64,000 nucleotides of DNA from Pantoea anthophila (GCF_006494375.1 NZ_VHIZ01000052.1:270898-334897), one strand, 5' to 3'. Numbered from the stretch's first letter, positions 19,232 to 29,695 are shown. A program made the numbers and translations. The notes: generated by a model not told the origin, from the sequence alone.

Positions 19232-19951
19232 TTATTTTCGCAGCTGGCGGCCGATCGCCTCAATAATATAGGTTACCGGAACCTGTGTCGTAATGTCTGT
19301 ATTGTCAGCCAGACGAATAATCGGCACATGGTAGCAGAGGGTAAAATCGCCGATTTTCGCCAGCGAACTGCTCTCAGTATTCGTTATCGCAATGATTCTG
19401 CACTTGTTCAGGCTGAACTGGCTGGCAATACGCAGGATCTCTTCGGTTTCACCGGAGACGGATAAAATAATCGCAATCGCGTTCTGATAGAGATCGGGAC
19501 TGATCGGATAATAGGGATCATCAATTGCGTGGCTGAATTTACCGAGGTTAGAGAAAAAGCGGGCGCCATATTTCGCCAGGCTGCCTGATGTGCCGACGCC
19601 AATAAAGAAAACCTGCTCAGCCTGAGCAATTTTCTGTGCGGCCTGATCGATGAGCTGTTCAAACGCCGGATTGTTAATGCTGTTAAAGAAACTCAGCATC
19701 TCGCTCACCCCGGCGGTATTCAGCTGAGGCGTATGCTGCTGTTCGGCTAAGCGCAGACGAATGCGAAATTCTGACCAGCCTTCACAGTGCATCTTACGGC
19801 AGAAGCGCAGCACGGTGGTCGTGGAGACTCCCGCCTGCTCAGCCAGTTCGCGGATGGTCATATAACTGACGCCTTCACGATGTTTAATGATGAACTGATA
19901 GACCTGCATTTCCAGATCGTTAAGACGGGCGAGATCGCGGTGCGAAAACAT
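19232..19951 (-). CDS. MurR/RpiR-family transcriptional regulator
   Basis: The 239-residue protein has an N-terminal helix-turn-helix of the RpiR type (about residues 30-60, IRELAEQAGVSTTTVLRFCRK) and a C-terminal SIS domain (about 105-225, with FFIGVGTSGSLAKYGARF and ILSVSGETEEI) that would bind a phosphosugar. E. coli has no such gene beside bglA. Its position upstream of and codirectional with bglA suggests that it senses a beta-glucoside phosphate and controls bglA, but this is inference. It is divergent from trhA. Confidence 0.88.
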   Translation of the reverse strand: MFSHRDLARLNDLEMQVYQFIIKHREGVSYMTIRELAEQAGVSTTTVLRFCRKMHCEGWSEFRIRLRLAEQQHTPQLNTAGVSEMLSFFNSINNPAFEQLIDQAAQKIAQAEQVFFIGVGTSGSLAKYGARFFSNLGKFSHAIDDPYYPISPDLYQNAIAIILSVSGETEEILRIASQFSLNKCRIIAITNTESSSLAKIGDFTLCYHVPIIRLADNTDITTQVPVTYIIEAIGRQLRK

Positions 19952-20041
19952 GGATGACTCGTTGAACGGTTGACCTGGGGTCAGTTTATCAGATTCAGCA
20001 GCCGGTTTAACGGTTACAGAATTTCATAAGATAATTTTAGC

Positions 20042-20053
20042 GTACAGGTGTAC
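20042..20053. promoter_or_regulatory. Palindrome between rpiR-type gene and trhA
   Basis: GTACA-GG-TGTAC is a 12-bp inverted repeat in the divergent gap (19952-20119). It could be an operator for the RpiR-family protein, but with one copy this is only a candidate. Confidence 0.3.
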
Positions 20054-20119
20054 ACTGAAATCGTTATCAACCCGGCTGGAGAATATTATCACTGCGATTA
20101 CGCTGTTCAGGACACACTT

Positions 20120-20785
20120 ATGACCCCCACACTTTCTCACAAACCACGACCCGCAGCGGACGACTGGTTCGGCGAAGAAATTGCCAACAGTATCAGTCAT
20201 GGTCTGGGCTGTCTGTCAGGCATCGCTGGCCTGGTGCTGATGCTTCATCAGGCCATCGAACGCCAGGCGGATACTCTGACCTTTGTCAGCTACAGCCTTT
20301 ATGGCGGCAGTATGATCCTGCTGTTTCTGGCTTCGACGCTCTATCACGCCATTCCCGATGGCCCGGTCCGGCCCTGGCTGAAAACGTTCGACCACTGCGC
20401 GATCTATCTGCTTATCGCCGGAACCTACACGCCGTTTCTGCTGGTGGGACTCAGGACGCCGCTGGCGTATGGATTAATGGCGGTAATCTGGGGGCTGGCG
20501 CTGGCCGGTATTCTGTTTAAGCTTACCATTGCCCATCGCTTTAAAGTGCTGTCGCTGGTGACCTATCTCTGTATGGGGTGGCTGTCGCTGATCGTGGTTT
20601 ATCAGCTGGCCATGATTATGCCGCCAGCCTGTATCTGGCTGCTGGCAGCAGGCGGGATAATCTACTCGCTGGGGGTGATTTTCTATGTGGCACGCCGCAT
20701 TCCCTACAATCATGCCATCTGGCATGGATTCGTGCTGGGCGGCTCACTCTGTCATTTCTGCGCCATCTACTTCTATGTACGCTGA
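20120..20785 (+). CDS. trhA: PAQR/hemolysin III family membrane protein TrhA (YqfA)
   Basis: This integral membrane protein of the hemolysin III/PAQR family has 221 residues and about seven transmembrane segments. Family-typical histidine motifs are visible: an N-terminal [21 protein letters not shown] and a C-terminal HAIWHGFVL. In E. coli the homologue is linked to membrane energetics and fluidity; the old haemolysin label should not be read as a toxin. ATG 20120 follows an AGGA at 20109-20112. The longer frame starting at 20048 has no homologous N-terminus. Confidence 0.92.
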   Translation: MTPTLSHKPRPAADDWFGEEIANSISHGLGCLSGIAGLVLMLHQAIERQADTLTFVSYSLYGGSMILLFLASTLYHAIPDGPVRPWLKTFDHCAIYLLIAGTYTPFLLVGLRTPLAYGLMAVIWGLALAGILFKLTIAHRFKVLSLVTYLCMGWLSLIVVYQLAMIMPPACIWLLAAGGIIYSLGVIFYVARRIPYNHAIWHGFVLGGSLCHFCAIYFYVR

Positions 20786-20798
20786 CGCTTCGCGAATG

Positions 20799-20823
20799 TG
20801 GCCCTGACGTGATGCCAGGGCCA
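20799..20823. terminator. Hairpin between convergent trhA and ygfZ
   Basis: An 8-bp stem, TGGCCCTG with CAGGGCCA, encloses a nine-base loop between two converging genes. Neither side has a T-tract, so intrinsic termination is uncertain. Confidence 0.4.
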
Positions 20824-20832
20824 GAAGGTGAC

Positions 20833-21819
20833 TCAGCTCTCATCCAGCGAATAGGGCAGGGGCTGCACCGTCAGATGACCACCTTCATCGCCTTCAACCC
20901 GCAGCACGCTGTCCGGCTCCAGATCGTTGTTCAGCACCACCTGAATCCAGCTGGTGCCATCATCCAGCTGCACAGCCGCCAGCACGCTGCCGGTACGACG
21001 CCAGCGCTCACCCATCTGCAGCTCCAGCGGCGCGTTGGCCTCAGGCAGATGGCTTGCCTTACCCGCCAGCCAGTAAAGGGCGCGTTTGTTAGCACCGCGA
21101 TATTTCGCCCGTGCCACCATCTCCTGTCCGGCATAGCAGCCTTTTTTAAAGCTGATGGCATCCAGCGCCTGCAGGTTGGTGGCCTGCGGAATAAACTGCA
21201 CGCTGGTGGCGGGAACGATCACCGGAATACCGGCTTCGATATCCAGCGCCAGCCACTGCTGGCTGTCGTTGAACTGCGCATCCTCGCTGAGTTTCTGCTT
21301 CAGCACGTCGGCCTGGGCCGGTGATGTCACAATCAGAAAACGTTCGGCCGGATGCGCAAACCACAACAGGGTAGTCTCACCCTGATGCACCACTGGTTTC
21401 TCGCTGTCAGGCAACGCCTCAAACAGGTTAGCCAGGGCAGCACGCGCCTGGAAACCGGCCACACCCAGCAGAAGTGCTTCATCGTCGGGCATCATCGTGA
21501 CTTTTGAAAACACCGCATATTTCTTCAGCTCGGCCAACTGGGTGTCGCGCAGTTCACGCCGGATCAGGTAGGCATACCCTTCACCGCGATGAAACAGACG
21601 CAGATTGCTCCACATTTTGCCTTTGGCGTCGCAGTGCGCGGCGGGGGAGTGATGATTGGCATCCAGCGCCGCGACATCCAGCGTTAACTGACCCTGCAGG
21701 TAGGCAGTGCTGTCCGCACCGGTAATCGAAACCAGTGCCCAGCTGTCCAGTGACATCAGGGTTAGCGGCAGACGGGACGACGCGGCAGGCTGGCGCGGCG
21801 GTAAAGTAAAAGTGGGCAT
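20833..21819 (-). CDS. ygfZ: Folate-binding Fe-S assembly protein YgfZ
   Basis: YgfZ is a tetrahydrofolate-binding protein needed for full activity of some Fe-S enzymes, including the tRNA-modifying MiaB. The 328-residue product is a GcvT-fold paralogue. The family signature K-G-C-Y-x-G-Q-E is at residues 226-233, with Cys228 at the same number as in E. coli; the variable position is Ala here and Thr in E. coli. The ATG at 21817-21819 follows an ACAGGAT and gives the conserved PPRQPxAS N-terminus, so the extension to 21966 is rejected. It is divergent from sdhE. Confidence 0.95.
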   Translation of the reverse strand: MPTFTLPPRQPAASSRLPLTLMSLDSWALVSITGADSTAYLQGQLTLDVAALDANHHSPAAHCDAKGKMWSNLRLFHRGEGYAYLIRRELRDTQLAELKKYAVFSKVTMMPDDEALLLGVAGFQARAALANLFEALPDSEKPVVHQGETTLLWFAHPAERFLIVTSPAQADVLKQKLSEDAQFNDSQQWLALDIEAGIPVIVPATSVQFIPQATNLQALDAISFKKGCYAGQEMVARAKYRGANKRALYWLAGKASHLPEANAPLELQMGERWRRTGSVLAAVQLDDGTSWIQVVLNNDLEPDSVLRVEGDEGGHLTVQPLPYSLDES

Positions 21820-22045
21820 GGAGATATCCTGTGTAAGAAGGTTCATCCGGAACAATGTCTTCAATGTTAAAAGAGCCGCCTGGCAATGCAAACTGTTTAC
21901 GGAAAACGGCGCACAAAAGGCGTGATAGCCCTGCAAAGAGGCCGCCTGAAATGTGGCAGGTTGCACAGCATGCGACGCAGCGCCTGCGAGCCGTAGTAAA
22001 CCAGGTTACACTAAGCGCCACGTTGTGAACTGTGGAAACTGATGC

Positions 22046-22312
22046 ATGGATATTAATGATAAATCACGTATTCAGTGGGCCTGCCGTCGCGGCATGCTGG
22101 AACTGGATGTGGCGATTATGCCGTTCTTCAAATTTGAGTATGACACGCTGAGCGACACCGATAAGCAGGTCTTTGTCGCGCTGCTGAAGAGTGACGATCC
22201 CGATCTGTTCAACTGGCTGATGAATCACGGCGAGCCAAAGGATCCTGAGCTTAAGCGGATGGTCAATCTCATCCAGCAGCGCAACCATGAGCGCGGCCCG
22301 GTGGCAATGTAA
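22046..22312 (+). CDS. sdhE: FAD assembly factor SdhE
   Basis: This small protein promotes covalent flavinylation of succinate dehydrogenase and fumarate reductase. It has 88 residues, with the RGxxE motif at Arg15-Gly16 to Glu19 (RRGMLE) and the all-helical DUF339/Sdh5 fold. The gene overlaps ygfX by 26 bases, so the two are translationally coupled as in E. coli. Confidence 0.96.
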   Translation: MDINDKSRIQWACRRGMLELDVAIMPFFKFEYDTLSDTDKQVFVALLKSDDPDLFNWLMNHGEPKDPELKRMVNLIQQRNHERGPVAM

Positions 22313-22697
22313 GCTGCGGCCCTCCCGGCTGGCGTGCGGGGTGCTGTGCGTCTGGCTGGTGGCTGCCGTCTCGGGCGTGCTGCTGATGGCGCTGCCCGTG
22401 GGTGGGGAGCTGCTGCGGAGCGGAATGATCCTGCTGTTGCTGGCGGAGGGCGGTCGTGTCTGCCGGCGGCTGAGGCTGCGGCATGGGACGCTGGAGCGGG
22501 AAAGTGTCCATTGCTGGATCTGGCAGGGAAAACGCTGGCGTCCCACTCAGCCACTGCGCTGGTTACCGGCAGGCGTGCTGCTGGTGGCGAAGAGCGAAGA
22601 GGGTGACAGGCTGCGCTGGTGGCTGATGCAGGACGCTATGCAGCCTGACGAATGGCGGGCGTTGCGCGCCTGCTGCTTCAGCAGGCCGCGACATTAA
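22287..22697 (+). CDS. ygfX: Membrane protein YgfX (CptA)
   Basis: The 136-residue YgfX family protein has two hydrophobic N-terminal segments (about residues 16-50) and a basic cytoplasmic tail. In E. coli and Serratia it interacts with SdhE; it has also been proposed as a toxin-like cytoskeleton inhibitor (CptA), a role that is disputed. Sequence similarity to E. coli YgfX is modest but shows the WQ.LR start, WQGxxW in the middle and the DEWRxLR end. ATG 22287 lies inside the sdhE coding sequence. Confidence 0.85.
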   Translation: MSAARWQCKLRPSRLACGVLCVWLVAAVSGVLLMALPVGGELLRSGMILLLLAEGGRVCRRLRLRHGTLERESVHCWIWQGKRWRPTQPLRWLPAGVLLVAKSEEGDRLRWWLMQDAMQPDEWRALRACCFSRPRH

Positions 22698-22807
22698 CGG
22701 CGAAGAGGCATAAGCGCGCATGTCGACTGACCCGCGGCCGGTCAGGTTCTGTCAGGCATTCCGCGCCGTCTCCGTAGGTGGCTGGCGGCCGCAACGGCTG
22801 AAGAGGG

Positions 22808-23326
22808 TTACAGCAGTCCGGCAGTCTCGGTTAGCACCTGCTCGCACCACTGCTCAACGCGCTCATCAGTCACCTCAAACTGATTCACGTCATCCAGCGC
22901 CAGGCCGACAAACTGTGTGCCATCGGCAGTGAGCGGTCGGGGACTGGTGAACTCATAGCCCTCCAGCGGCCAGTAGCCTACGAAACGTACCCCCATCGGC
23001 TGCAGCAAATCGTGCAGCATGCCGAGCGCATCCAGAAACCATTCACCGTAGCCAATCTGATCGCCCATACCATACAGCGCCACAATCTTATTCTGCAGAT
23101 TCAGCGCGGGCAGCTGCGTCCAGATCGCCTCCCAGTCCTCCTGCAACTCACCAAAATCCCAGGTGGGGATGCCCATGATCAGCAAATCGTACTGCTCCAT
23201 CAGACGCGGGTCATCATCCTTAACGTTATGCAGCGTGACCAGCTCGTCGCCGATGAAATCGCGAATTTTCTCCGCCACGATTTCGGTGTAACAGGTACTG
23301 GAACCGTAAAACAGACCGATTTTCAT
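22808..23326 (-). CDS. fldB: Flavodoxin 2
   Basis: FldB is a small FMN electron carrier. It has 172 residues, with the FMN phosphate loop [12 protein letters not shown] at about residues 4-15 and the aromatic FMN-binding loops PTWDFGE (about 53-59) and [13 protein letters not shown] (about 86-98). ATG is at 23324-23326. It is divergent from xerD, as in E. coli, and convergent with ygfX, with a small hairpin between them at 22727-22745. Confidence 0.95.
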   Translation of the reverse strand: MKIGLFYGSSTCYTEIVAEKIRDFIGDELVTLHNVKDDDPRLMEQYDLLIMGIPTWDFGELQEDWEAIWTQLPALNLQNKIVALYGMGDQIGYGEWFLDALGMLHDLLQPMGVRFVGYWPLEGYEFTSPRPLTADGTQFVGLALDDVNQFEVTDERVEQWCEQVLTETAGLL

Positions 23327-23428
23327 GCAGATAACACTCTGTAAATACTGACTTTGGCGCAATTGTACCAGAAGCGCTGCTGAATCAGGCATAATGAGCA
23401 TGATTTTACACCAGACGGCGGAGATAAC

Positions 23429-24322
23429 GTGCAGGACAGCGAACTGACAGAACAGTTTCTTGATGCGCTCTGGATTGAGCGCAATCTGGCGCAGAACACG
23501 CTCTTCTCCTATCGCCAGGATCTCCAGACGCTGACCGGCTGGCTGGCGCATCACCAGCTGACGCTGCTCAGCGTGACGCCAGCCGATCTGCAGCAGTTTC
23601 TGGCTGAACGGCTGGAAGGAGGCTACAAGGCGACCAGCTCAGCGCGGCTGCTCAGCGCCATGCGTCGCCTGTTCCAGTATCTGTACCGTGAAAAAGTGCG
23701 CCCCGACGATCCCAGTGCGCTGCTCTCGGCACCCAAACTGCCACAGCGACTGCCGAAAGATCTCACTGAGGCGCAGGTCGAGCGGCTGTTGCAGGCACCC
23801 AATACCGATATCCCACTGGAGCTGCGCGATAAGGCGATGCTGGAGCTGCTCTATGCCACCGGCCTGCGCGTCTCCGAACTGACAGGGCTGACGCTCAGCG
23901 ACATCAGCCTGCGTCAGGGCGTCGTCCGGGTAATCGGTAAAGGTGATAAAGAGCGGCTGGTGCCATTAGGTGAAGAAGCGGTTTACTGGCTGGAGCAATA
24001 TATGGAACATGGTCGCCCGTGGCTGCTTAATGGTCAGACGCTGGACGTGATGTTTCCCAGTAATCGGGCGCAGCAGATGACGCGGCAGACCTTCTGGCAT
24101 CGGATTAAGCATTACGCCACGCTGGCGGGCATCGACGCCGAAAAGTTATCACCCCATGTGATGCGCCATGCCTTTGCCACGCATCTGCTGAACCACGGCG
24201 CCGATTTACGTGTCGTACAGATGTTGCTGGGGCACAGCGATCTCTCCACCACGCAAATTTATACGCATGTCGCCACCGAGCGCCTGCGTCAGTTGCATCA
24301 ACAACACCATCCGCGAGCCTGA
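23429..24322 (+). CDS. xerD: Site-specific tyrosine recombinase XerD
   Basis: XerD works with XerC at dif to resolve chromosome dimers. The 297-residue protein has the SAM-like N-terminal domain and the catalytic domain with Arg147, Lys171, His243, Arg246, His269 and nucleophile Tyr278. The start is GTG 23429, which matches the E. coli N-terminus in length; a GGCGGAGAT lies just upstream. It heads the run xerD-dsbC-recJ. Confidence 0.97.
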   Translation: MQDSELTEQFLDALWIERNLAQNTLFSYRQDLQTLTGWLAHHQLTLLSVTPADLQQFLAERLEGGYKATSSARLLSAMRRLFQYLYREKVRPDDPSALLSAPKLPQRLPKDLTEAQVERLLQAPNTDIPLELRDKAMLELLYATGLRVSELTGLTLSDISLRQGVVRVIGKGDKERLVPLGEEAVYWLEQYMEHGRPWLLNGQTLDVMFPSNRAQQMTRQTFWHRIKHYATLAGIDAEKLSPHVMRHAFATHLLNHGADLRVVQMLLGHSDLSTTQIYTHVATERLRQLHQQHHPRA

Positions 24323-24343
24323 ACCGCGGCCATAAGGACAACG

Positions 24344-25057
24344 ATGAACAAGCATTTTGCCATGCTGGCCCTGTTAGCCAGCGCCTTTTCCGGTCTTGCT
24401 CAGGCCGATGACAGCGCTATCCAGCAATCCCTGAAAAAGCTCGGGCTGAATCAGACAGAGATCAGCCCGTCCCCGCTGCCAGGGTTCAAAACCGTGCTGT
24501 CAGAGAGCGGCGTGCTCTACGTGACCGACGACGGTAAACATATGATTCAGGGTCCGCTGTATGACGTCAGCGGCACTCAGCCGGTTAACGTCACCAATAA
24601 GCTGCTCGACAAAAAGGTCGAGGCGCTGGTGCCGGAGATGATCGTCTACAAAGCGCCTAAAGAGCAGCATGTCGTGACCGTCTTTACCGACATTACCTGC
24701 GGCTACTGTCACAAGCTGCACGAGCAGATGGCGGACTACAACGCACTGGGTATCACCGTGCGCTACCTGGCGTTTCCGCGGGAAGGGCTGAATGGTCAGA
24801 TCGCACCGGCGATGAAAGCGATCTGGTGCAGCGCCGACCGCAACAAAGCCTTTGACGAGGCGATGAAAGGCAATGCGCCGAAGATGGCTGCGCCCGACAG
24901 CTGCAAAATTGATATTGCTCAGCACTACAAACTGGGCGTGCTGTTCGGCATTCAGGGCACCCCGGCCATGCTCACCGACAGCGGCATGATGATCCCCGGT
25001 TATCAGACGCCGCAGGAGCTGAAGCAGGTGCTGGACAATCAGAAGCGTGGTGGTTAA
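24344..25057 (+). CDS. dsbC: Periplasmic disulfide isomerase DsbC
   Basis: DsbC is a homodimeric thiol-disulfide isomerase that repairs wrong disulfides in the periplasm. The 237-residue precursor has a signal peptide (about 1-21, ending LAQA), an N-terminal dimerisation domain and a thioredoxin domain with the active site CGYC at residues 119-122. The cis-proline loop GTPAM is near residue 207. recJ starts 3 bases after its stop codon. Confidence 0.96.
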   Translation: MNKHFAMLALLASAFSGLAQADDSAIQQSLKKLGLNQTEISPSPLPGFKTVLSESGVLYVTDDGKHMIQGPLYDVSGTQPVNVTNKLLDKKVEALVPEMIVYKAPKEQHVVTVFTDITCGYCHKLHEQMADYNALGITVRYLAFPREGLNGQIAPAMKAIWCSADRNKAFDEAMKGNAPKMAAPDSCKIDIAQHYKLGVLFGIQGTPAMLTDSGMMIPGYQTPQELKQVLDNQKRGG

Positions 25058-25060
25058 TCG

Positions 25061-26797
25061 GTGGTAAAACAGGATGTGGAACTCCGTCGCCGTGAGGTGA
25101 CGGTAGACGATGCGCTGCCGGCGACCCTGCCGCCGCTGCTGAAGCGACTCTATCTGCACCGCGGTGTGCGCGATGCCGCAGAGCTGGAGCGCGGTGCAAA
25201 AAATCTGCTGCCGTTTCAATCCTTAAGCGGGATTGAGAGTGCCGTTGCGCTACTGCATCAGGCGCTGCTGGATGGCCGTCGCATCATGGTGGTCGGCGAC
25301 TTTGATGCCGATGGCGCGACCAGTACCGCGCTGACGGTGATGGCGCTGCGCAGTATGGGCGGCAGTAACGTGCAGTATCTGGTGCCGAATCGCTTTGAAG
25401 ATGGGTATGGCCTCAGCCCGGAAGTGGTAGAGCAGGCGCGTGCACGGGGCGCCGCCATGATCCTGACGGTCGATAACGGCATCTCCTCCCACGCCGGGGT
25501 GGAGTACGCGCATCAGCACGGCATTCCGGTGCTGATCACCGACCATCACCTGCCGGGCGAGACCTTACCGGCCGCTGAGGCGATCGTGAATCCTAACCTG
25601 CCCGACTGCGATTTTCCTTCGCGGGCGCTGGCGGGCGTTGGCGTTGCGTTCTATCTGATGCTGGCGCTGCGCGCCCATCTGCGCACCCAGGGCTGGTTCG
25701 GCGTTACCCGCGCCGAGCCAAATCTGGCCGGGATGCTGGACCTGGTGGCGCTCGGCACGGTCGCCGATGTGGTGCCGCTCGACGTTAACAACCGTATTCT
25801 GGTATGGCAGGGGCTGAGCCGTATCCGGGCCGGAAAATGCCGGCCAGGCATCCGGGCGCTGCTGGAGATTGCGAATCGCGATGCGCGTCAGCTGGCGGCC
25901 AGCGATCTCGGTTTTGCGCTGGGGCCACGGCTTAATGCCGCGGGGCGGCTCGACGACATGTCGGTGGGCGTGGCGCTGCTGATGACTGATGACCTGAGTC
26001 AGGCGCGGATGTTAGCCAGTGAGCTGGACGCACTCAACCAGACGCGAAAAGAGATCGAGCAGGGCATGCAGAGCGAGGCGCTGGCGCTGTGTCAGGCGCT
26101 GGAGCGTGAGCAGCGCGATCTGCCGCTGGGACTGGCCTTCTATCATCCCGAGTGGCATCAGGGCGTCGTGGGCATTCTGGCCTCACGACTGAAAGAGCGT
26201 TTTCATCGTCCGGTCATTGCCTTCGCCCCCGCGGGCGATGGCACGCTGAAAGGCTCGGGACGTTCGATTGCCGGTCTGCATCTGCGTGATGCGCTGGAGC
26301 GGCTGGATACCCTGAACCCCGGCCTGATGCTGAAGTTTGGTGGCCACGCGATGGCGGCAGGCTTATCGCTGGAAACGGACCGCTACGAGGAGTTTCGTCA
26401 GCGCTTTGCCGACCTGGTCGGTGAGTGGCTGGACGGCGAATCGCTGCAGGGCATCATCTGGTCTGACGGTGCGCTGCAACCGCAGGATTTTTCGCTGCAG
26501 ACGGCTGAGATGCTGCGTGAGGCGGGCCCCTGGGGCCAGGCGTTCCCGGAACCGGCCTTCGACGGCCGGTTTAAGCTGCTGCAACAGCGGCTGGTGGGCG
26601 AGCGGCATCTGAAAGTAATGGTCGAACCGCTAGACGGCGGTCCGCTGATCGACGGTATCGCCTTTAATGTCGATACCACACTGTGGCCCGACAGCAGCGT
26701 GCGTCAGGTCGAACTGGCTTATAAGCTGGATATCAACGAGTATCGCGGTAACCGCTCGGTACAGCTGATCATCGACCATCTCTGGCCGCTGAACTAG
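25061..26797 (+). CDS. recJ: Single-strand-specific 5'-3' exonuclease RecJ
   Basis: RecJ degrades single-stranded DNA in recombination and mismatch repair. The 578-residue protein carries the DHH phosphoesterase motifs DFDADGATST (about 80-89), TVDNGISSHAG and TDHHLPG, then the DHHA1 domain with GGHAMAAG near residue 426 and an OB-like C-terminus. The start is GTG 25061, which matches the E. coli N-terminus, and it is tightly coupled to dsbC. Confidence 0.96.
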   Translation: MVKQDVELRRREVTVDDALPATLPPLLKRLYLHRGVRDAAELERGAKNLLPFQSLSGIESAVALLHQALLDGRRIMVVGDFDADGATSTALTVMALRSMGGSNVQYLVPNRFEDGYGLSPEVVEQARARGAAMILTVDNGISSHAGVEYAHQHGIPVLITDHHLPGETLPAAEAIVNPNLPDCDFPSRALAGVGVAFYLMLALRAHLRTQGWFGVTRAEPNLAGMLDLVALGTVADVVPLDVNNRILVWQGLSRIRAGKCRPGIRALLEIANRDARQLAASDLGFALGPRLNAAGRLDDMSVGVALLMTDDLSQARMLASELDALNQTRKEIEQGMQSEALALCQALEREQRDLPLGLAFYHPEWHQGVVGILASRLKERFHRPVIAFAPAGDGTLKGSGRSIAGLHLRDALERLDTLNPGLMLKFGGHAMAAGLSLETDRYEEFRQRFADLVGEWLDGESLQGIIWSDGALQPQDFSLQTAEMLREAGPWGQAFPEPAFDGRFKLLQQRLVGERHLKVMVEPLDGGPLIDGIAFNVDTTLWPDSSVRQVELAYKLDINEYRGNRSVQLIIDHLWPLN

Positions 26798-27022
26798 GTT
26801 CTGTCAGGTTTGCGCCTCTGCGGTGATGGCAGGTGCGCATGCCTGACTGCCTTCCGTTGTCTCCTCTGACGGGGCCACAGCGCCATCAGCCGGGAAGAAA
26901 ATGCGGCGCGTCACGCCGTTCCCGCATCCCCCCTGTCTCAACGCTACAAACTGCCGCCAGTTTCGGGTAAACTTGTGCGTTAAATTTCCTGTCCCATCGA
27001 ACATAAGAAAGACGCTAAAGCC

Positions 27023-28121
27023 ATGTTTGAAATCAACCCGGTCAAAAACCGTATTCAGGACCTCAGTGAGCGCAGCGACGTTCTTCGGGGGTATCTTTGA
27101 CTACGATGCCAAGAAAGAACGCCTCGAAGAAGTAAACGCCGAGCTGGAACAGCCCGATGTCTGGAACGAACCTGAGCGTGCTCAGGCGCTGGGCAAAGAG
27201 CGCGCCTCGCTGGAAGCGATCGTGCAGACGCTGGATCAGATGGCGCAGGGCCTGGAAGATGTGCAGGGTCTGCTGGAGCTGGCCGTCGAAGCGGAAGACG
27301 AAGAGACTTTCAACGAAGCGGTTGCCGAGCTGGACGTGCTTGAGGGCAAGCTGGGCGAACTGGAGTTCCGCCGCATGTTCTCCGGCGAGTATGACAGCGC
27401 TGACTGCTACATCGACCTGCAGGCCGGTTCCGGCGGCACCGAAGCGCAGGACTGGGCCAGCATGCTGATGCGTATGTATCTGCGTTGGGCCGAAGCAAAA
27501 GGCTTCAAAACCGAAATTATCGAAGAGTCTGAAGGTGAAGTCGCGGGCATCAAATCCGTGACCATTCGCGTGTCAGGCGACTACGCCTTCGGCTGGCTGC
27601 GCACGGAAACCGGCGTCCATCGCCTGGTGCGTAAGAGTCCGTTCGACTCCGGCGGCCGTCGTCACACCTCATTCAGCTCCGCCTTTATTTACCCGGAAGT
27701 GGATGACGATATTGATATCGACATCAACCCGGCGGATCTGCGTATTGACGTCTATCGCGCATCGGGCGCGGGCGGTCAGCACGTTAACCGGACGGAATCT
27801 GCGGTGCGTATTACCCACATTCCGACCGGAACGGTGACTCAGTGTCAGAACGACCGTTCTCAGCACAAGAACAAAGATCAGGCGATGAAGCAGATGAAGG
27901 CGAAGCTGTACGAGCTTGAGATGCAGAAGAAAAATGCTGAGAAACAGGCGCTGGAAGACAACAAGTCTGACATCGGCTGGGGAAGTCAGATCCGTTCTTA
28001 CGTGCTTGATGATGCCCGCATCAAAGATCTGCGCACCGGCGTAGAGACGCGTAACACCCAGGCTGTACTGGACGGCGATCTGGATCGATTCATTGAAGCT
28101 AGTTTAAAAGCAGGGTTATAA
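27023..28121 (+). CDS. prfB: Peptide chain release factor 2, programmed +1 frameshift
   Basis: RF2 ends translation at UGA and UAA. The coding sequence is split: codons 1-25 run from 27023 to 27097, an in-frame UGA lies at 27098-27100, and the rest is read in the +1 frame from 27099, giving 365 residues as in E. coli. The recognition motif SPF is in [11 protein letters not shown], and the hydrolysis motif GGQ is in [10 protein letters not shown]. An apparent intact ORF beginning at 26901 reaches this frame only through non-coding sequence upstream and bypasses the true start. lysS follows 9 bases later. Confidence 0.96.
27086..27101 (+). promoter_or_regulatory. prfB frameshift signal
   Basis: The site reads CGG-GGG-TAT-CTT-TGA-C. 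The slippery CTT and the in-frame UGA followed by C are the same as in E. coli. The internal Shine-Dalgarno-like element is CGGGGG here rather than AGGGGG, a synonymous arginine codon change. Low RF2 slows recognition of the UGA and favours the shift, giving autoregulation. Confidence 0.93.
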
Positions 28122-28130
28122 GGAACCGAC

Positions 28131-29651
28131 ATGTCTGAACAACAACCGCAGAGCGCTGACGCCGCCGTTGAGTTAAATAACGAACTGAAAACGCGTCGCG
28201 AAAAGCTGAGCGTGCTGCGTGCAAATGGCGTGGCGTTTCCTAACGATTTCCGTCGTGACAGCCTCTCTGACCAGCTGCACGCCAGCTATGGCGAGAAGAG
28301 CAACGAAGAGCTTGAAGATCTCGGCATCGAAGTGAGTGTGGCGGGTCGTATGATGACCCGTCGCATCATGGGTAAAGCCTCTTTCGTGACCCTGCAGGAT
28401 GTGGGTGGCCGCATTCAGCTGTACGTTTCGCGTGATGACCTGGCGGAAGGGATCTACAACGAGCAGTTCAAAAAGTGGGATCTCGGCGATATCCTCGGCG
28501 CGCGCGGCAAGCTGTTTAAAACCAAAACCGGCGAACTGTCGATTCACTGTTCTGAACTGCGCCTGCTGACCAAAGCCCTGCGTCCGTTGCCGGACAAGTT
28601 CCACGGCCTGGCCGATCAGGAAACCCGTTACCGTCAGCGCTATCTCGACCTCATCGCCAACGATGAGTCGCGCAATACCTTCCGCATTCGTTCGCAGATC
28701 ATGGCCGGTATCCGTCAGTTCATGGTGAGCCGTGACTTTATGGAAGTGGAAACGCCGATGATGCAGGTGATCCCGGGCGGCGCGTCTGCGCGTCCTTTCA
28801 TCACCCATCACAATGCGCTGGATATCGACATGTATCTGCGTATTGCCCCGGAGCTTTACCTGAAGCGTCTGGTGGTGGGCGGGTTTGATCGCGTGTTCGA
28901 GATCAACCGTAACTTCCGTAACGAAGGGATTTCGCCACGTCATAACCCAGAGTTCACCATGATGGAACTCTATATGGCCTACGCGGATTACAAAGATCTG
29001 ATCGAGCTGACCGAGAGCCTGTTCCGCACGCTGGCGCAGGATGTGCTGGGCAGCACGGTGGTGCCTTACGGTGAGCAGGAGTTTGATTTCGGTAAGCCGT
29101 TTGAAAAACTGACCATGCGCGAAGCGATCAAAAAGTATCGTCCTGAAACCGATCTGGCCGATCTGGAAGACTTTGATAAAGCGGTGGCGATTGCGCAATC
29201 ACTGCACATCAAAGTTGAGAAGAGCTGGGGTCTGGGCCGCGTCGTAACGGAGATTTTCGAAGAGACGGCAGAGGCGAATCTGATTCAGCCAACCTTCATC
29301 ACCGAATACCCGGCAGAAGTGTCGCCGCTGGCCCGTCGTAACGACGAGAACCCGGAAATCACGGATCGCTTTGAGTTCTTCATTGGTGGTCGTGAAATCG
29401 GTAACGGCTTCTCGGAGCTGAACGATGCGGAAGATCAGGCTGAGCGTTTCCTGCAGCAGGTAAATGCCAAAGATGCCGGTGACGACGAAGCGATGTTCTA
29501 TGACGAAGATTACGTTACCGCACTGGAACATGGTCTGCCGCCAACCGCCGGTCTGGGTATCGGTATCGACCGTATGGTGATGCTGTTTACCAACAGCCAC
29601 ACCATCCGTGACGTCATCCTGTTCCCGGCACTGCGTCCAGGCAGCAAGTAA
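28131..29651 (+). CDS. lysS: Lysyl-tRNA synthetase (class II)
   Basis: LysS charges tRNA-Lys. The 506-residue protein has an N-terminal OB-fold anticodon-binding domain (about 65-145) and the class II catalytic core with motif 2 ([18 protein letters not shown], about 262-279) and motif 3 ([12 protein letters not shown] near 480). ATG 28131 follows an AAGGA. It is cotranscribed with prfB as in E. coli and ends with a clear terminator. Confidence 0.97.
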   Translation: MSEQQPQSADAAVELNNELKTRREKLSVLRANGVAFPNDFRRDSLSDQLHASYGEKSNEELEDLGIEVSVAGRMMTRRIMGKASFVTLQDVGGRIQLYVSRDDLAEGIYNEQFKKWDLGDILGARGKLFKTKTGELSIHCSELRLLTKALRPLPDKFHGLADQETRYRQRYLDLIANDESRNTFRIRSQIMAGIRQFMVSRDFMEVETPMMQVIPGGASARPFITHHNALDIDMYLRIAPELYLKRLVVGGFDRVFEINRNFRNEGISPRHNPEFTMMELYMAYADYKDLIELTESLFRTLAQDVLGSTVVPYGEQEFDFGKPFEKLTMREAIKKYRPETDLADLEDFDKAVAIAQSLHIKVEKSWGLGRVVTEIFEETAEANLIQPTFITEYPAEVSPLARRNDENPEITDRFEFFIGGREIGNGFSELNDAEDQAERFLQQVNAKDAGDDEAMFYDEDYVTALEHGLPPTAGLGIGIDRMVMLFTNSHTIRDVILFPALRPGSK

Positions 29652-29672
29652 GTCTGACTGTTAACAGAAAAG

Positions 29673-29695
29673 GCCGGGATATCCCGGCTTTTTTT
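29673..29695 (+). terminator. Terminator after lysS
   Basis: A 6-bp GC stem, GCCGGG with CCCGGC and loop ATAT, is followed by seven T residues. Confidence 0.9.

Noticed and set aside
22287..22697. sdhE-ygfX as a toxin-antitoxin pair
   Set aside because: YgfX was once proposed as a toxin (CptA) and SdhE as its partner, but SdhE is a flavinylation factor. The pair is conserved core genome and is not evidence of a mobile toxin-antitoxin module.
26901..27097. A continuous open frame that appears to give prfB an N-terminal extension
   Set aside because: It reaches the prfB main frame without the frameshift only by reading non-coding sequence. The true start at 27023 in the other frame, the in-frame UGA and the CTT-TGA-C signal are all conserved.
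28173..29198. 341-codon open frame on the reverse strand
   Set aside because: It is antisense to lysS, His/Arg/Gln-rich and without domain features.
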